From Eshraghiella sp045129695 (lineage in GTDB: Bacteria > Bacillota > Clostridia > Lachnospirales > Lachnospiraceae): a stretch of 64,000 nt of DNA. The notes under the pieces were generated by a model. It was not told where the DNA came from. It made no database searches and saw only the letters and a list, made by a program, of their open reading frames with translations. Below, piece by piece: positions 42,747 through 51,653 of the stretch. A program made the translations under genes and the position numbers. The DNA is taken from contig JBGVJZ010000005.1 of assembly GCA_045129695.1 (NCBI GenBank), positions 1 to 64,000 of the forward strand, written 5' to 3'. Numbering within the stretch: the first letter of the stretch is position 1; every line of letters starts with the position of its first letter.

Positions 42747-43904
42747 ATGAAAAAATATTATATTATAGATTTATTGTGTGCAGGAGCTATTGCTGCAACT
42801 ATGTTGTCAGGATGTAAGGCAACGGGAGAGGATTATTATCAGGATGGATTAACTTATTATAAGGAATCAGATTATAACAAAGCTGTTGAATGTTTCCAGA
42901 AAGCTGTTGAGAATGATTCAGATAATGTGTCATATAATGTATATCTTGGGATGTCTTTGTTAGAGACGGGAGATTATGCAGAGGCACTTACGACTTTTGA
43001 GTCAGTAGCGAAGGTTACAGATTCCAACAGGGACGCTTACAGAGGACTTGGTATAGCATATCTGAATAATGGCATGCCGGATGAAGCTATTGAGGCTTTT
43101 AACAAGGTGCTCGAGTTGAGTAAGAAATATGACAGTATAAGGCTGGATGCCATGAAGTATCTTGCGTCATGTTATTATGAAACAGAAGATTATGCTTCAG
43201 CGGTAGAATTGTATACGGAAATAATTGATAAGACGGACAAGAAGTCTGTTGATGAATTGTATCAGTTGTATTATTTGCGTGGAACCACATATATTAGGCT
43301 GGATGATGAGAATAATGCTGCCCTTGATTATGAGGAGTCCATTGAGTTGAATGGTGAAGATTATAATTTATGCAGTAATATGTATTATAATTTTAAGGCA
43401 GCAGGATATCAGGACAGAGCAGAGTCTTATTTAAAGAGAATAATACAGGCTGAGGATGCTGATGCGTATTTAAAGGGTAAGACATATTATATCCTTGAAG
43501 ATTATGAGCAGGCAGAGAAATATCTGCTTGAGGCATATGACGGAGGAGATAAGGAAGCCGCATATTATCTTGCCATGACATATGAACAGAAGTCGGATTA
43601 TATTAATGCAGATAAATTATATCAGTCATTTATGAGTGCGCATCCGAATGATTATGGTATTTATAATCAGTATGGAGCTTACCTTATTAACAGAGGCAGC
43701 TACAATAATGCCCTTGTATACATTGAAACAGGTCTTGGACTTGCCAAGGAAGATGAGAAAAGGGAATTGCTGTTTAATCAGGCGGTTTGTTACGAATATA
43801 TGCATGACTATGATAAGGCATATGAACTTTTCAAGGATTATGTAAGTAAATATCCTGATGACAAAGCAGCACAGAAAGAATTGGATTTTCTTTCCAGCAG
43901 ATAA
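42747..43904 (+). CDS. Lipoprotein with tetratricopeptide repeats
   Basis: A 385-residue exported protein: lipobox MLSGC at about residues 19-23, then eight or more TPR units spanning residues 28 to 380 (typical unit: YYKESDYNKAVECFQKAVENDSDN; YRGLGIAYLNNGMPDEAIEAFNKVLE). TPRs mediate protein contacts, so it may scaffold an envelope assembly. Its partner is unknown. It is followed 10 bases later by hflX, with which it may be co-transcribed. Confidence 0.88.
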   Translation: MKKYYIIDLLCAGAIAATMLSGCKATGEDYYQDGLTYYKESDYNKAVECFQKAVENDSDNVSYNVYLGMSLLETGDYAEALTTFESVAKVTDSNRDAYRGLGIAYLNNGMPDEAIEAFNKVLELSKKYDSIRLDAMKYLASCYYETEDYASAVELYTEIIDKTDKKSVDELYQLYYLRGTTYIRLDDENNAALDYEESIELNGEDYNLCSNMYYNFKAAGYQDRAESYLKRIIQAEDADAYLKGKTYYILEDYEQAEKYLLEAYDGGDKEAAYYLAMTYEQKSDYINADKLYQSFMSAHPNDYGIYNQYGAYLINRGSYNNALVYIETGLGLAKEDEKRELLFNQAVCYEYMHDYDKAYELFKDYVSKYPDDKAAQKELDFLSSR

Positions 43905-43914
43905 TGGAGATTGT

Positions 43915-45153
43915 ATGATTGAAACAGGAGAAGTAATGGAGAGAGTTATTCTTGTCGCCGTCAAAAGGAATGACAGGGATAATACTGAAGAATCGATAGA
44001 GGAGCTTGAAGAACTTGTAGCTACAGCGGGAGCAGTTACCGTTGCCAAAGTAATTCAGAACAGGGAGACCTTTCATTCTGCAACATATGTTGGAAAGGGC
44101 AAAATCGAAGAACTTAAAGTTCTTATCGATGAACTGGAGGCAACCGGAATTGTGTGCGATGATGAATTGTCACCCGCACAGATGAATAATTTGCAAGAAG
44201 AACTACAGGTTAAGATAATGGATCGTACTCTTGTGATACTTGATATTTTTGCAGCGAGAGCCAATACCAACGAGGGTAAGATACAGGTTGAACTGGCACA
44301 GCTCAAATATCAGTCATCAAGACTTGTGGGTCTTAGAAGTTCACTTTCAAGACTTGGAGGTGGAATCGGTACAAGGGGTCCGGGTGAGACCAAGCTTGAG
44401 ATGGACAGACGTATAATCCATGAGAGAATAGGACAATTAAAGAGAGAACTTCAGGATGTTGTTACACACAGAGAGCTTACACGCAGTCAGCGAAGTCGTA
44501 ACGGTATGCCTGTGGTGGCAATTGTGGGATATACGAACGCTGGTAAATCAACATTACTTAATACTCTTACGGGTGCAGGTGTTCTGGAGATGGATAAGCT
44601 GTTTGCTACACTTGATCCGACCACAAGAAATCTTGAACTTGAGAGTGGCCAGCAGATTCTTATGACAGATACTGTTGGTTTTATCAGTAAGCTTCCGCAT
44701 CAGCTGGTAGAAGCGTTTAAGAGTACTTTGGAGGAAGCGGTATATGCAGATATAATACTTCATGTTGTGGATGCTTCCAATCCACAGATGGATACACAGA
44801 TGCATGTGGTATACCAGACACTTGAGCAGTTAGGGGTTGGGGACAAACCAATTATTACGGCTTTTAATAAACAGGATTTATGTTCAGAGGACATTATCTT
44901 AAGGGATTTCAGGGCGGACAGAACTTTACGTATAAGTGCAAAGCATGGAAATGGTATAGATGAACTTAAGAATACAATCGAAGAGATTTTACGGGACAGC
45001 AAGATATATATTGAGAAGCTGTATTCCTATGAAGATGCCGGTAAAATCGCAATAATACGTAAGTATGGACAACTTATATCGGAGGAATATACCGGTAACG
45101 GAATTGAGGTTAAGGCTTACGTTCCGGTGGAGATATATGATAAAGTAAAATAA
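43915..45153 (+). CDS. hflX: Ribosome-associated GTPase HflX
   Basis: A GTPase that binds the 50S subunit and helps split stalled ribosomes. The 412-residue protein has the HflX N-terminal domain (EELEELVATAGAVTV, ATYVGKGKIEEL, DDELSPAQMNNLQ, RTLVILDIFAARA), the glycine-rich linker LGGGIGTRGPGETKLE, and G motifs: GYTNAGKST (G1), DTVGFI (G3), FNKQD (G4). The start may be ATG 43915 or 43936; the former keeps the usual short extension before ERVILV. It precedes thyA by 9 bases. Confidence 0.95.
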   Translation: MIETGEVMERVILVAVKRNDRDNTEESIEELEELVATAGAVTVAKVIQNRETFHSATYVGKGKIEELKVLIDELEATGIVCDDELSPAQMNNLQEELQVKIMDRTLVILDIFAARANTNEGKIQVELAQLKYQSSRLVGLRSSLSRLGGGIGTRGPGETKLEMDRRIIHERIGQLKRELQDVVTHRELTRSQRSRNGMPVVAIVGYTNAGKSTLLNTLTGAGVLEMDKLFATLDPTTRNLELESGQQILMTDTVGFISKLPHQLVEAFKSTLEEAVYADIILHVVDASNPQMDTQMHVVYQTLEQLGVGDKPIITAFNKQDLCSEDIILRDFRADRTLRISAKHGNGIDELKNTIEEILRDSKIYIEKLYSYEDAGKIAIIRKYGQLISEEYTGNGIEVKAYVPVEIYDKVK

Positions 45154-45162
45154 GGAGATATT

Positions 45163-46011
45163 ATGAGCTACGCAGATAAGGTTTTTATAGATATGTGTAA
45201 GGATATTCTTGAGAATGGTACAAGTACTGAAGGAGAGAAGGTAAGACCACATTGGGAGGACGGGACCAGTGCGTATACCATTAAGAAATTTGGTGTGGTT
45301 AACCGTTACGACCTCAGTAAAGAATTTCCTGTTATGACTCTTCGTAAGACTGCAATAAAGAGTGCTACTGATGAGCTGTTATGGATATGGCAGCAGAAGT
45401 CCAATAATGTTAATGATTTACACAGTCATATCTGGGACGCATGGGCTGATGAAAATGGTTCAATCGGCAAGGCTTATGGTTATCAGATGGGAGTTAAACA
45501 TGAGTACCGCGAAGGTATGATGGATCAGGTGGATCGGGTCATTTATGATTTGAAGAATAATCCTTTCAGCAGAAGAATTATGACCAATATTTATGTTCAT
45601 CAGGATCTGCACGAGATGAATCTGTATCCCTGCGCTTACAGCATGACCTTTAATGTTACACAGAAGAAGGGGGAAGACAGACTTACTCTTAATGCCATTC
45701 TTAATCAGCGATCACAGGATATACTTACTGCCAATAACTGGAATGTTGTACAGTATGCAGTACTTGTCCATATGTTTGCGCAGGTATGTGACATGAATGT
45801 AGGTGAACTGGTACATGTAATTGCCGATGCTCATATTTATGACAGACATATTCCTTTAGTTAAGGAATTAATTTCAAGACCAATGTATGATGCACCTGTA
45901 TTCAGGCTTAATCCGGAGATTAAGGATTTTTATCAGTTTACAAGAAATGATGTATCATTAGAAAATTATATTACGGGTCCACAGATTACTGATATTCCTG
46001 TGGCAATTTAG
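45163..46011 (+). CDS. thyA: Thymidylate synthase
   Basis: Makes dTMP from dUMP with methylene-tetrahydrofolate. The 282-residue protein has the catalytic cysteine in LYPCAYSMTF (usual PCH becomes PCA) and the LNAILNQRSQDILTANNWNVVQYA region (usual QRSxDxxLGxPFNI). These changes are shared along the active site, so this belongs to a divergent ThyA group; activity is still likely because the Cys, Arg and Asn of the core are present. folA follows after 10 bases, making a thyA-folA pair. ATG follows AAGGAGATATT. Confidence 0.93.
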   Translation: MSYADKVFIDMCKDILENGTSTEGEKVRPHWEDGTSAYTIKKFGVVNRYDLSKEFPVMTLRKTAIKSATDELLWIWQQKSNNVNDLHSHIWDAWADENGSIGKAYGYQMGVKHEYREGMMDQVDRVIYDLKNNPFSRRIMTNIYVHQDLHEMNLYPCAYSMTFNVTQKKGEDRLTLNAILNQRSQDILTANNWNVVQYAVLVHMFAQVCDMNVGELVHVIADAHIYDRHIPLVKELISRPMYDAPVFRLNPEIKDFYQFTRNDVSLENYITGPQITDIPVAI

Positions 46012-46021
46012 GAGGTAATGA

Positions 46022-46510
46022 ATGAATTTAATAGCAGCGGTTGATAATAACTGGGCAATTGGTTATCAGAATTCTCTACTGGTAAGAATTCCTGAGGATC
46101 AGAAGTGGTTCAGGGAGACAACAACAGGTAAAGCTGTAATAATGGGTCGTAAGACCTTGGAAAGCTTTCCTAATAAGGCTCCGCTTAAGAATAGAACAAA
46201 TATTGTGATTACCAAGGACATTAATTACAAGGTAGAAGGTGCGGTTGTAGTTCACAGTGTGGAGGAAGCGGTTAAGGCAGCAGAAGGATTTGCCAGCGAG
46301 GATATATATGTAATAGGCGGAGAATCAATTTACAGACAGATGCTTCCTTTGTGTGATGTTGCACACATTACCAGGATTGATTATACATATCAGGCAGACG
46401 CTTTTTTTCCTAATCTTGATGCGGATGGGGAATGGAAGATATCCGAAACAAGTGACGAAAGAACTTATTTTGATTTAATTTATGAATTTGTAAAATACGA
46501 AAGAAAATAG
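46022..46510 (+). CDS. folA: Dihydrofolate reductase
   Basis: Regenerates tetrahydrofolate, consumed by ThyA next door. The 162-residue protein shows MNLIAAVDNNWAIGYQNSLL, AVIMGRKTLESFP, NRTNIVIT and EDIYVIGGESIYRQML, all DHFR hallmarks. It starts 10 bases after thyA behind AGGAGGTAATGA. The two genes form an operon; the following gene is preceded by a long inverted repeat. Confidence 0.96.
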   Translation: MNLIAAVDNNWAIGYQNSLLVRIPEDQKWFRETTTGKAVIMGRKTLESFPNKAPLKNRTNIVITKDINYKVEGAVVVHSVEEAVKAAEGFASEDIYVIGGESIYRQMLPLCDVAHITRIDYTYQADAFFPNLDADGEWKISETSDERTYFDLIYEFVKYERK

Positions 46511-46525
46511 AGAACCAAACAAAAT

Positions 46526-46593
46526 AATCAGCATATCTTACACTATAACTAAAAGTGTGTATTTACACGGAAGTGAGGTAAGATATGCTGATT
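46526..46593 (+). repeat. 16-bp inverted repeat covering the start of the SPOR amidase gene
   Basis: AATCAGCATATCTTAC (46526-46541) is the exact reverse complement of GTAAGATATGCTGATT (46578-46593), with 36 bases between. The right arm contains the end of the GAGG ribosome site and the ATG at 46585. In mRNA the two arms would form a perfect stem that hides the start codon. Confidence 0.85.
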
Positions 46594-47409
46594 GCTTTAG
46601 ATGCAGGTCACGGAGGAAGCGATCCGGGAGCTGTATATAATGGTAGACAGGAAAAAGACGATAACTTAAAACTTGCTCTTGCAGTTGGAAAAATACTTGA
46701 AAACGCAGGTGTGGATGTTATCTATACGAGAAATAACGATATTTATGAAACTCCATTTAAAAAGGCAACAGATGCCAATGCAGCCAATGCAGATTATTTT
46801 GTTTCGTTTCATCGTAATTCCGGTGAAAATCCAAATACGGCAAGTGGTGTACAGAATCTGATTTTCAGAAAGGGAACAAAGGCGGAACAGCTTGCAGATG
46901 ATATTCAGAAACAACTGGTGGATTTGGGATTTAAGGATTTAGGTATAATTGAAAGACCTAATCTGGTAGTTCTTAAACGTACTCAGATGCCGGCGGTTCT
47001 TATTGAAACCGGATTTATCAATAATACTGCGGATAATGAGAGGTTTGATGCGGATTTTGACAAAATAGCCCAGGCCATAGCAGATGGAATTTTACAGGGA
47101 ATCGGATATGAAGATACGATGGTAAGTGCAGTTGCAGTTGATATGGAATCCGGTGAAGATATGTATGAGGAGAATGACGATAGATGCACATGTGAGAAGC
47201 TCTACCGTGTTCAGGTGGGTGCATTCAAAAACAGAGATAATGCAGACAGACTTCTTGCAACACTTCTGGGTAATGACTTTCCTGCATTTATAGTCTTTGA
47301 TGATGGAGTATACAGAGTGCAGGTTGGAGCCTTTAGAAATCTTGATAATGCGGTAATAATGGAAAGAAGACTCAGAAGATACAGATTTAATACATTTATT
47401 ACAACATAA
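46585..47409 (+). CDS. N-acetylmuramoyl-L-alanine amidase with two SPOR repeats
   Basis: A peptidoglycan amidase. Residues 1-175 form an Amidase_3 domain: LDAGHGGSDPGAV with the first zinc histidine, a SFHRNSGE block and the catalytic glutamate in VLIETGFINN. Two SPOR repeats follow: LYRVQVGAFKNRDNAD and VYRVQVGAFRNLDNAV. No signal peptide is present, so it may work inside a cell, as cortex-remodelling or autolytic enzymes in sporulation do, or be released by lysis. Translation may be limited by the 16-bp inverted repeat over its start. The endolysin in the prophage has the same SPOR arrangement. Confidence 0.92.
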   Translation: MLIALDAGHGGSDPGAVYNGRQEKDDNLKLALAVGKILENAGVDVIYTRNNDIYETPFKKATDANAANADYFVSFHRNSGENPNTASGVQNLIFRKGTKAEQLADDIQKQLVDLGFKDLGIIERPNLVVLKRTQMPAVLIETGFINNTADNERFDADFDKIAQAIADGILQGIGYEDTMVSAVAVDMESGEDMYEENDDRCTCEKLYRVQVGAFKNRDNADRLLATLLGNDFPAFIVFDDGVYRVQVGAFRNLDNAVIMERRLRRYRFNTFITT

Positions 47410-47446
47410 AATTTTGTATTTTGTTAATTTTAGGCAAAATGTGTTA

Positions 47447-47475
47447 TTGACGATATTTTTTGCATAGTGTACAAT
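47447..47475 (+). promoter_or_regulatory. Promoter of the zinc-ribbon paralog cluster
   Basis: TTGACG, 17-base spacer, TACAAT, 37 bases before the start. Confidence 0.65.
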
Positions 47476-47511
47476 ACTATTCGAATATTTTTACTTAGGA
47501 GGTTATAATAA

Positions 47512-49140
47512 ATGGCTTTTTGTAATAATTGCGGAGCTGAATTGCCTGAAGGCGGTAAGTTCTGTACAAAATGCGGAACCAAGGTTGAAACAGCACCGGC
47601 AGCGGAGTCTGCACCTGTAGTAGAGTCAGTAGTGCCGGAAACTGTTGAGAATGCTGCACCGGAAACAGTTGAGAATATGGCTAATCAGGCAACGGAGGAG
47701 CCACCTGTATATGAGATGCCGCAGGGTATGCCACAGCCATCTCCTTATGAGATGCCACAGGATATGCCGCAACCATCTCCATATGGTGTGCCACAGGCTG
47801 CACCACAGACGGATAAGAAAGAGAAGAAACCTGTTAATAAGAAATTAATTATTATCATTGCGGCAGCAGCTTTAGCATTAATTATAATAATTGTAGCTGC
47901 AATTATTATTGCGAATGTTATTAAGACCAAGAAGGAAATTGCTGCCAAGACAATTAAGTTTACAGAAGAATTCCTTCAAATTGATTATTACGGTTATGAC
48001 GGATTCGGTGAAGCAAGTATCAGTATCGATAGAGATGAATTCAAGCCGGTTGCATATGAGGCAATGGGATATGATGAAGACAGCAAGAGTTCAAAAGCTT
48101 CTGATAAATTTATTGATTTAATTTACGGAATCAATATTGAAGTAAGTGAGAAGACTAATTTATCCAATAAGCAGGAGATTACAGTTAACATTACAGCTGA
48201 TGAGGATGTATTAGAGGATGTTGATGTAATTCTTAAGGACGTTGAATTAAAACTTACGGTAAAGGGACTTGAAAAAGTAGAAGAATACAATCCTTTTAAT
48301 GATATTGAAGTCACCACCAGTGGTATCGATGGAGATGTATGGGCTTCATGGAAATATGTAGGTAATAAGGAGTACTTATCAACATATTCTTTCGATGCGG
48401 ATAATTACAGTGATTTAAGTGTTGGCGATACATTCACTATTACTCTTGATGACTATTATGTAGATGTAATGCTTGAGGATTATGGTGTATTAATTACTGA
48501 AACAGAGAAGACTTACACAATTGAAAGTGCTGACCACTATATCTCTACATTTGATGAAATTTCAGATGATTTATTAGCATCAATGAAAGAAGATGCAGAA
48601 GCGGAGATTGATGATTATTATTCTTCTGACTATTTAGACGTAACATTGGATTCATATGAGTATTATGGTGCCTATGTTCTGAGAGGAATTGATTCTTCAT
48701 GGAACACATATGACAATGTGGTATATCTCATCTATAAAGGTAAAGTTTCAAGTGATGACGAAGAGTTTGATCCTGTAACCGTTTATCTTCCTGTAAGATT
48801 CTATTATGTAATGGAATTAGCAGACGGAACTATGGAATATGATGATTACATTTTATTCGATTCAAATTATGACAGAGTTGAAGATACTTATGAATATGTA
48901 TATGGATACCTTGACGAAGAAGAGATGTTTAATGAGTATTATAATGAAGGTAAATATTCATATGATTTCGCCGGTAATGTTAAGGATTTTACAAAAGAAG
49001 AAGTTGATGAGTCTGTAGAAGACGAGACAACGGAGGACGAGACAACGGAAGACGAGACAACGGAAGACGAGACAGCGGAAGACGAGACAACGGAAGATGA
49101 GACAGCGGAAGATGAGACAGTAGAAAAAGTTATAGAATAA
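47512..49140 (+). CDS. Zinc-ribbon single-pass membrane protein (paralog 1)
   Basis: A 542-residue protein. An N-terminal zinc ribbon (FCNNCGAELPEGGKFCTKCG) is followed by an Ala/Glu/Pro linker with YEMPQ-containing repeats (EMPQGMPQPSPY, EMPQDMPQPSPY). Then comes one transmembrane helix (residues about 112-142) and a large extracytoplasmic beta-rich region. It ends in an acidic tail of seven E-D-E-T-[TAV] units. Zinc-ribbon membrane proteins of this layout are common in Lachnospiraceae but uncharacterised. Two further paralogs follow. A terminator hairpin lies after the stop, so paralog 2 may be separately transcribed. Confidence 0.85.
   Translation: MAFCNNCGAELPEGGKFCTKCGTKVETAPAAESAPVVESVVPETVENAAPETVENMANQATEEPPVYEMPQGMPQPSPYEMPQDMPQPSPYGVPQAAPQTDKKEKKPVNKKLIIIIAAAALALIIIIVAAIIIANVIKTKKEIAAKTIKFTEEFLQIDYYGYDGFGEASISIDRDEFKPVAYEAMGYDEDSKSSKASDKFIDLIYGINIEVSEKTNLSNKQEITVNITADEDVLEDVDVILKDVELKLTVKGLEKVEEYNPFNDIEVTTSGIDGDVWASWKYVGNKEYLSTYSFDADNYSDLSVGDTFTITLDDYYVDVMLEDYGVLITETEKTYTIESADHYISTFDEISDDLLASMKEDAEAEIDDYYSSDYLDVTLDSYEYYGAYVLRGIDSSWNTYDNVVYLIYKGKVSSDDEEFDPVTVYLPVRFYYVMELADGTMEYDDYILFDSNYDRVEDTYEYVYGYLDEEEMFNEYYNEGKYSYDFAGNVKDFTKEEVDESVEDETTEDETTEDETTEDETAEDETTEDETAEDETVEKVIE
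49018..49122 (+). repeat. 15-bp tandem repeat encoding E-D-E-T-[TAV]
   Basis: Seven contiguous units of a 15-base sequence (consensus GAAGACGAGACAACG), with small differences that mostly change the last codon (ACG, GCG, GTA). It encodes the acidic C-terminus of paralog 1. Tandem identity suggests recent slippage, so copy number may vary between strains. Confidence 0.9.
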
Positions 49141-49146
49141 CATTTT

Positions 49147-49174
49147 AAACGGACCATTAGCGTGGTCCGTTTTT
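49147..49174 (+). terminator. Terminator after paralog 1
   Basis: AAACGGACCA, loop TTAGCG, TGGTCCGT followed by TTTT. Confidence 0.82.
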
Positions 49175-49279
49175 ATGTTTGTAAAATCTTTATTCTCCGG
49201 TTTGGTGAGTTCATATAGTTTGACGATAAATGTATTTGGGTGTAAAATATGTACAAGTTTTTCAGACGGAGGGAAGAAT

Positions 49280-50719
49280 ATGAGCAATGAGCATGGACCT
49301 GAGTATGAGCTGCCTAATGGAGTTTCATTTGAGAATTTTGATGAATTTGTTTTTGAGGATGATTTGACAATTAAACATGAAGAAGATAAATCCATTAAAA
49401 CAGATAAACAGGTTAAAATAAATAAACCGGGCAAAAAGGTTAAAACGTCAACTATACCAAAGCACAAATCCACAAATAAAGTCCTAATAATTGCAATTCT
49501 TGCATCTTTGCTGTTAATGGGGATTGTGATTGTATTCGTAGTAAAGCCTGATAAGATTTTTCCAGAAATAAAAGAGAGGAATAATGAGATTACAATTACT
49601 AAAGATAATCTTGTTATACGTTTCGATGGATATAATTATGCAGGAAATGTTATTGTGGCATTGGAGTATGAGGATATATTACCACAGATCTATGAATGCA
49701 TGGGTGTAGATCCGGAGAGTCCGGGACTGTCAAAGGAGAAACAGGCAGAACAATTATTGGACGAATATTATTTTGAGGTGGTGGATCCGGAGGACCCTGA
49801 AGAATATGCATACGATATATATAATGGGCAGAAGCTTAAGATTATAATGAAGCATATTTCCTGGACAGAGGGTGAGACCATAACGGATGAGGACGAGATT
49901 ACTTTTCGCTTTGAAGATACATTTATTGTATGCCAGGGACTTGAAGAACCTAAAGAGGTTGATATTTTTGAGGATGTGGCATTAATTTTTTCCGGAGAGG
50001 ATGGTAATCTTACGGCAAAATGTGTTTATATAGGCGGAATTTCGAATATAAGTTCAGGGCATTTTTATATAAATGTAGATAATGGCAACTTCAGCTATGG
50101 CGATGAGATTTGTGTGTATATTAATGATGCGGCTATTGAACGCTTGTATTCACAGGAAGGAATGATTTTACAGAGAGAGTCTTGTATATACACAGCAGAA
50201 CCTAAAGCTGAAGTGGTAGTTAAGCTGAGAGATATTACGGAAGAAAACATGTCATATATGATTGATGAAGGTATCAAAAAAGTTGAGTCATGGGCAGAAA
50301 ACTCTACTGCCAAAGTAATTGTTGGGGATATGGAATATTATGGAGCCTTTTTATATAGTGGAAGTTACTATGACAGCAGTGAAATAGGTATGTATAACAA
50401 GGCTGTTATTGTGTATACAGCTAAAGCATATAATGAGAATTCTGAGGGAAGCAGGAGTGTGGAAATCTATGTTCCTGTCATCTTTGAAAATATAGTTAAT
50501 AATATTGATGGTTCTCAGACCATCGGAAGCAATATAAGCTTTAGAAGTAATCTTCATCAGGATGAAGAATTAGGTGCGTACATCTGCGGTTACAGAGACA
50601 GGCAGGAGATGTTGGTTGCCATTCAGCCTTATGATAGGTATTTAACAGCTGATTATTCTGCGAAACTTATGAGCAATGAGGATTATACTGACGAGCAGGA
50701 GATAAAATATTATGAATAG
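49280..50719 (+). CDS. Single-pass membrane protein, paralog 2
   Basis: A 479-residue protein without zinc ribbon. The cytoplasmic N-terminus has GPEYELPNGVSFENFDEF, and a transmembrane helix lies at about residues 72-95 (VLIIAILASLLLMGIVIVFVV). The extracytoplasmic region matches paralog 1 and 3 at TKDNLVIRFDGYNYAGNVIVAL and FEDVALIFSGEDGNLTAK. A second region at residues about 330-440 corresponds to the later domain of paralog 1 (YYGAFLYSG..YDSSE). ATG 49280 follows GACGGAGGGAAGAAT. It overlaps the next gene by 8 bases, indicating coupling. Confidence 0.83.
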   Translation: MSNEHGPEYELPNGVSFENFDEFVFEDDLTIKHEEDKSIKTDKQVKINKPGKKVKTSTIPKHKSTNKVLIIAILASLLLMGIVIVFVVKPDKIFPEIKERNNEITITKDNLVIRFDGYNYAGNVIVALEYEDILPQIYECMGVDPESPGLSKEKQAEQLLDEYYFEVVDPEDPEEYAYDIYNGQKLKIIMKHISWTEGETITDEDEITFRFEDTFIVCQGLEEPKEVDIFEDVALIFSGEDGNLTAKCVYIGGISNISSGHFYINVDNGNFSYGDEICVYINDAAIERLYSQEGMILQRESCIYTAEPKAEVVVKLRDITEENMSYMIDEGIKKVESWAENSTAKVIVGDMEYYGAFLYSGSYYDSSEIGMYNKAVIVYTAKAYNENSEGSRSVEIYVPVIFENIVNNIDGSQTIGSNISFRSNLHQDEELGAYICGYRDRQEMLVAIQPYDRYLTADYSAKLMSNEDYTDEQEIKYYE

Positions 50720-51581
50720 AGAGAGCGGACCGCATTATGAGATGCCGGAGGGAGTTTCAATGGAGTCGTTTGAAAGCGGCTCAGCAAGTACTTTGGACAG
50801 TATATCAGAAAGAAAGGCTGTTTCTGTAAAAACACGGAAACGCCGGATATTTATACCTATAATAATTATTGTGGTAATATTGACAGCAATCGGAGGCATT
50901 GCTTTAAAGAACTCCGATAAGCTTAATAAATATTTTGAAAAAGAGCCTGAAAAAGTATTGGTTACTGCAGAGGATTTAAAATTTACTTATTACAGCTACG
51001 ATGGTAATGGTTGGTTAGAAATTGCAGTTGATGATACTAAAGTCGAAAGCAGAGTTCTGGAGGCATTGGGAAACGCCGGATATGCAGATTCAATTTCATA
51101 CAAAAAAGAGGTTAGTGATATATGCAGGAATTATGAATTTATTATATGTGATCCTGAAGATGCAGCCAATTCTAATGAGAATATTAACGGATATCTTAGC
51201 AATGGGCAGCTGGTAAGAATTGTAATGGTTCGTAATGATTATGACGAAATACAGGATTCTTATGAAACAGAAGAACAGCTTATTTTGGAATTTGAACCGA
51301 TTATCATAGCAATTGATGGTTTCAAGGAAACGGTTGAAAAAAATATTTTCGAGGATGTTAAGATTACTTCCTCAGGGGAGGATGGTAATGTAACGATCAA
51401 TGTAGAGTATACCGGGGAGCTGTATGATATAGAGGAAAGTGATTTTAGAATTATTAACAACGGAAAGTTGAGTTATGGTTCTGAGGTTAAGATAAGGTTA
51501 AAGAATGATTTGATAGAATATCTGTATGATGTTTATGGAATTATTCCTAATCCGGAGTATTTAACATATCTAATTGAATAG
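50712..51581 (+). CDS. Single-pass membrane protein, paralog 3 (short)
   Basis: A 289-residue protein starting with GPHYEMPEGVSMESFES and a transmembrane helix at about residues 47-68 (IFIPIIIIVVILTAIGGIAL). The extracytoplasmic part matches the first domain of the other paralogs (TAEDLKFTYYSYDGNGWLEI, FEDVKITSSGEDGNVTIN). It ends after NPEYLTYLIE, lacking the second domain of paralogs 1 and 2. This could be a natural short form or a C-terminal loss. A terminator follows. Confidence 0.82.
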   Translation: MNRESGPHYEMPEGVSMESFESGSASTLDSISERKAVSVKTRKRRIFIPIIIIVVILTAIGGIALKNSDKLNKYFEKEPEKVLVTAEDLKFTYYSYDGNGWLEIAVDDTKVESRVLEALGNAGYADSISYKKEVSDICRNYEFIICDPEDAANSNENINGYLSNGQLVRIVMVRNDYDEIQDSYETEEQLILEFEPIIIAIDGFKETVEKNIFEDVKITSSGEDGNVTINVEYTGELYDIEESDFRIINNGKLSYGSEVKIRLKNDLIEYLYDVYGIIPNPEYLTYLIE

Positions 51582-51590
51582 CATGATTGT

Positions 51591-51627
51591 AACTCGCATG
51601 AATCAGGAATAATTCATGCGAGTTTTT
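51591..51627 (+). terminator. Terminator after the paralog cluster
   Basis: AACTCGCATGAAT (51591-51603) and ATTCATGCGAGTT (51612-51624) form a perfect 13-bp stem, then TTTTT. Confidence 0.9.
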
Positions 51628-51653
51628 GGTTAATAGGAAAGACCTGTTTGATC

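Noticed and set aside
47512..47860. Collagen-like or surface-repeat adhesin in the zinc-ribbon protein
   Set aside because: The YEMPQ repeats lie before the transmembrane helix, hence probably cytoplasmic.
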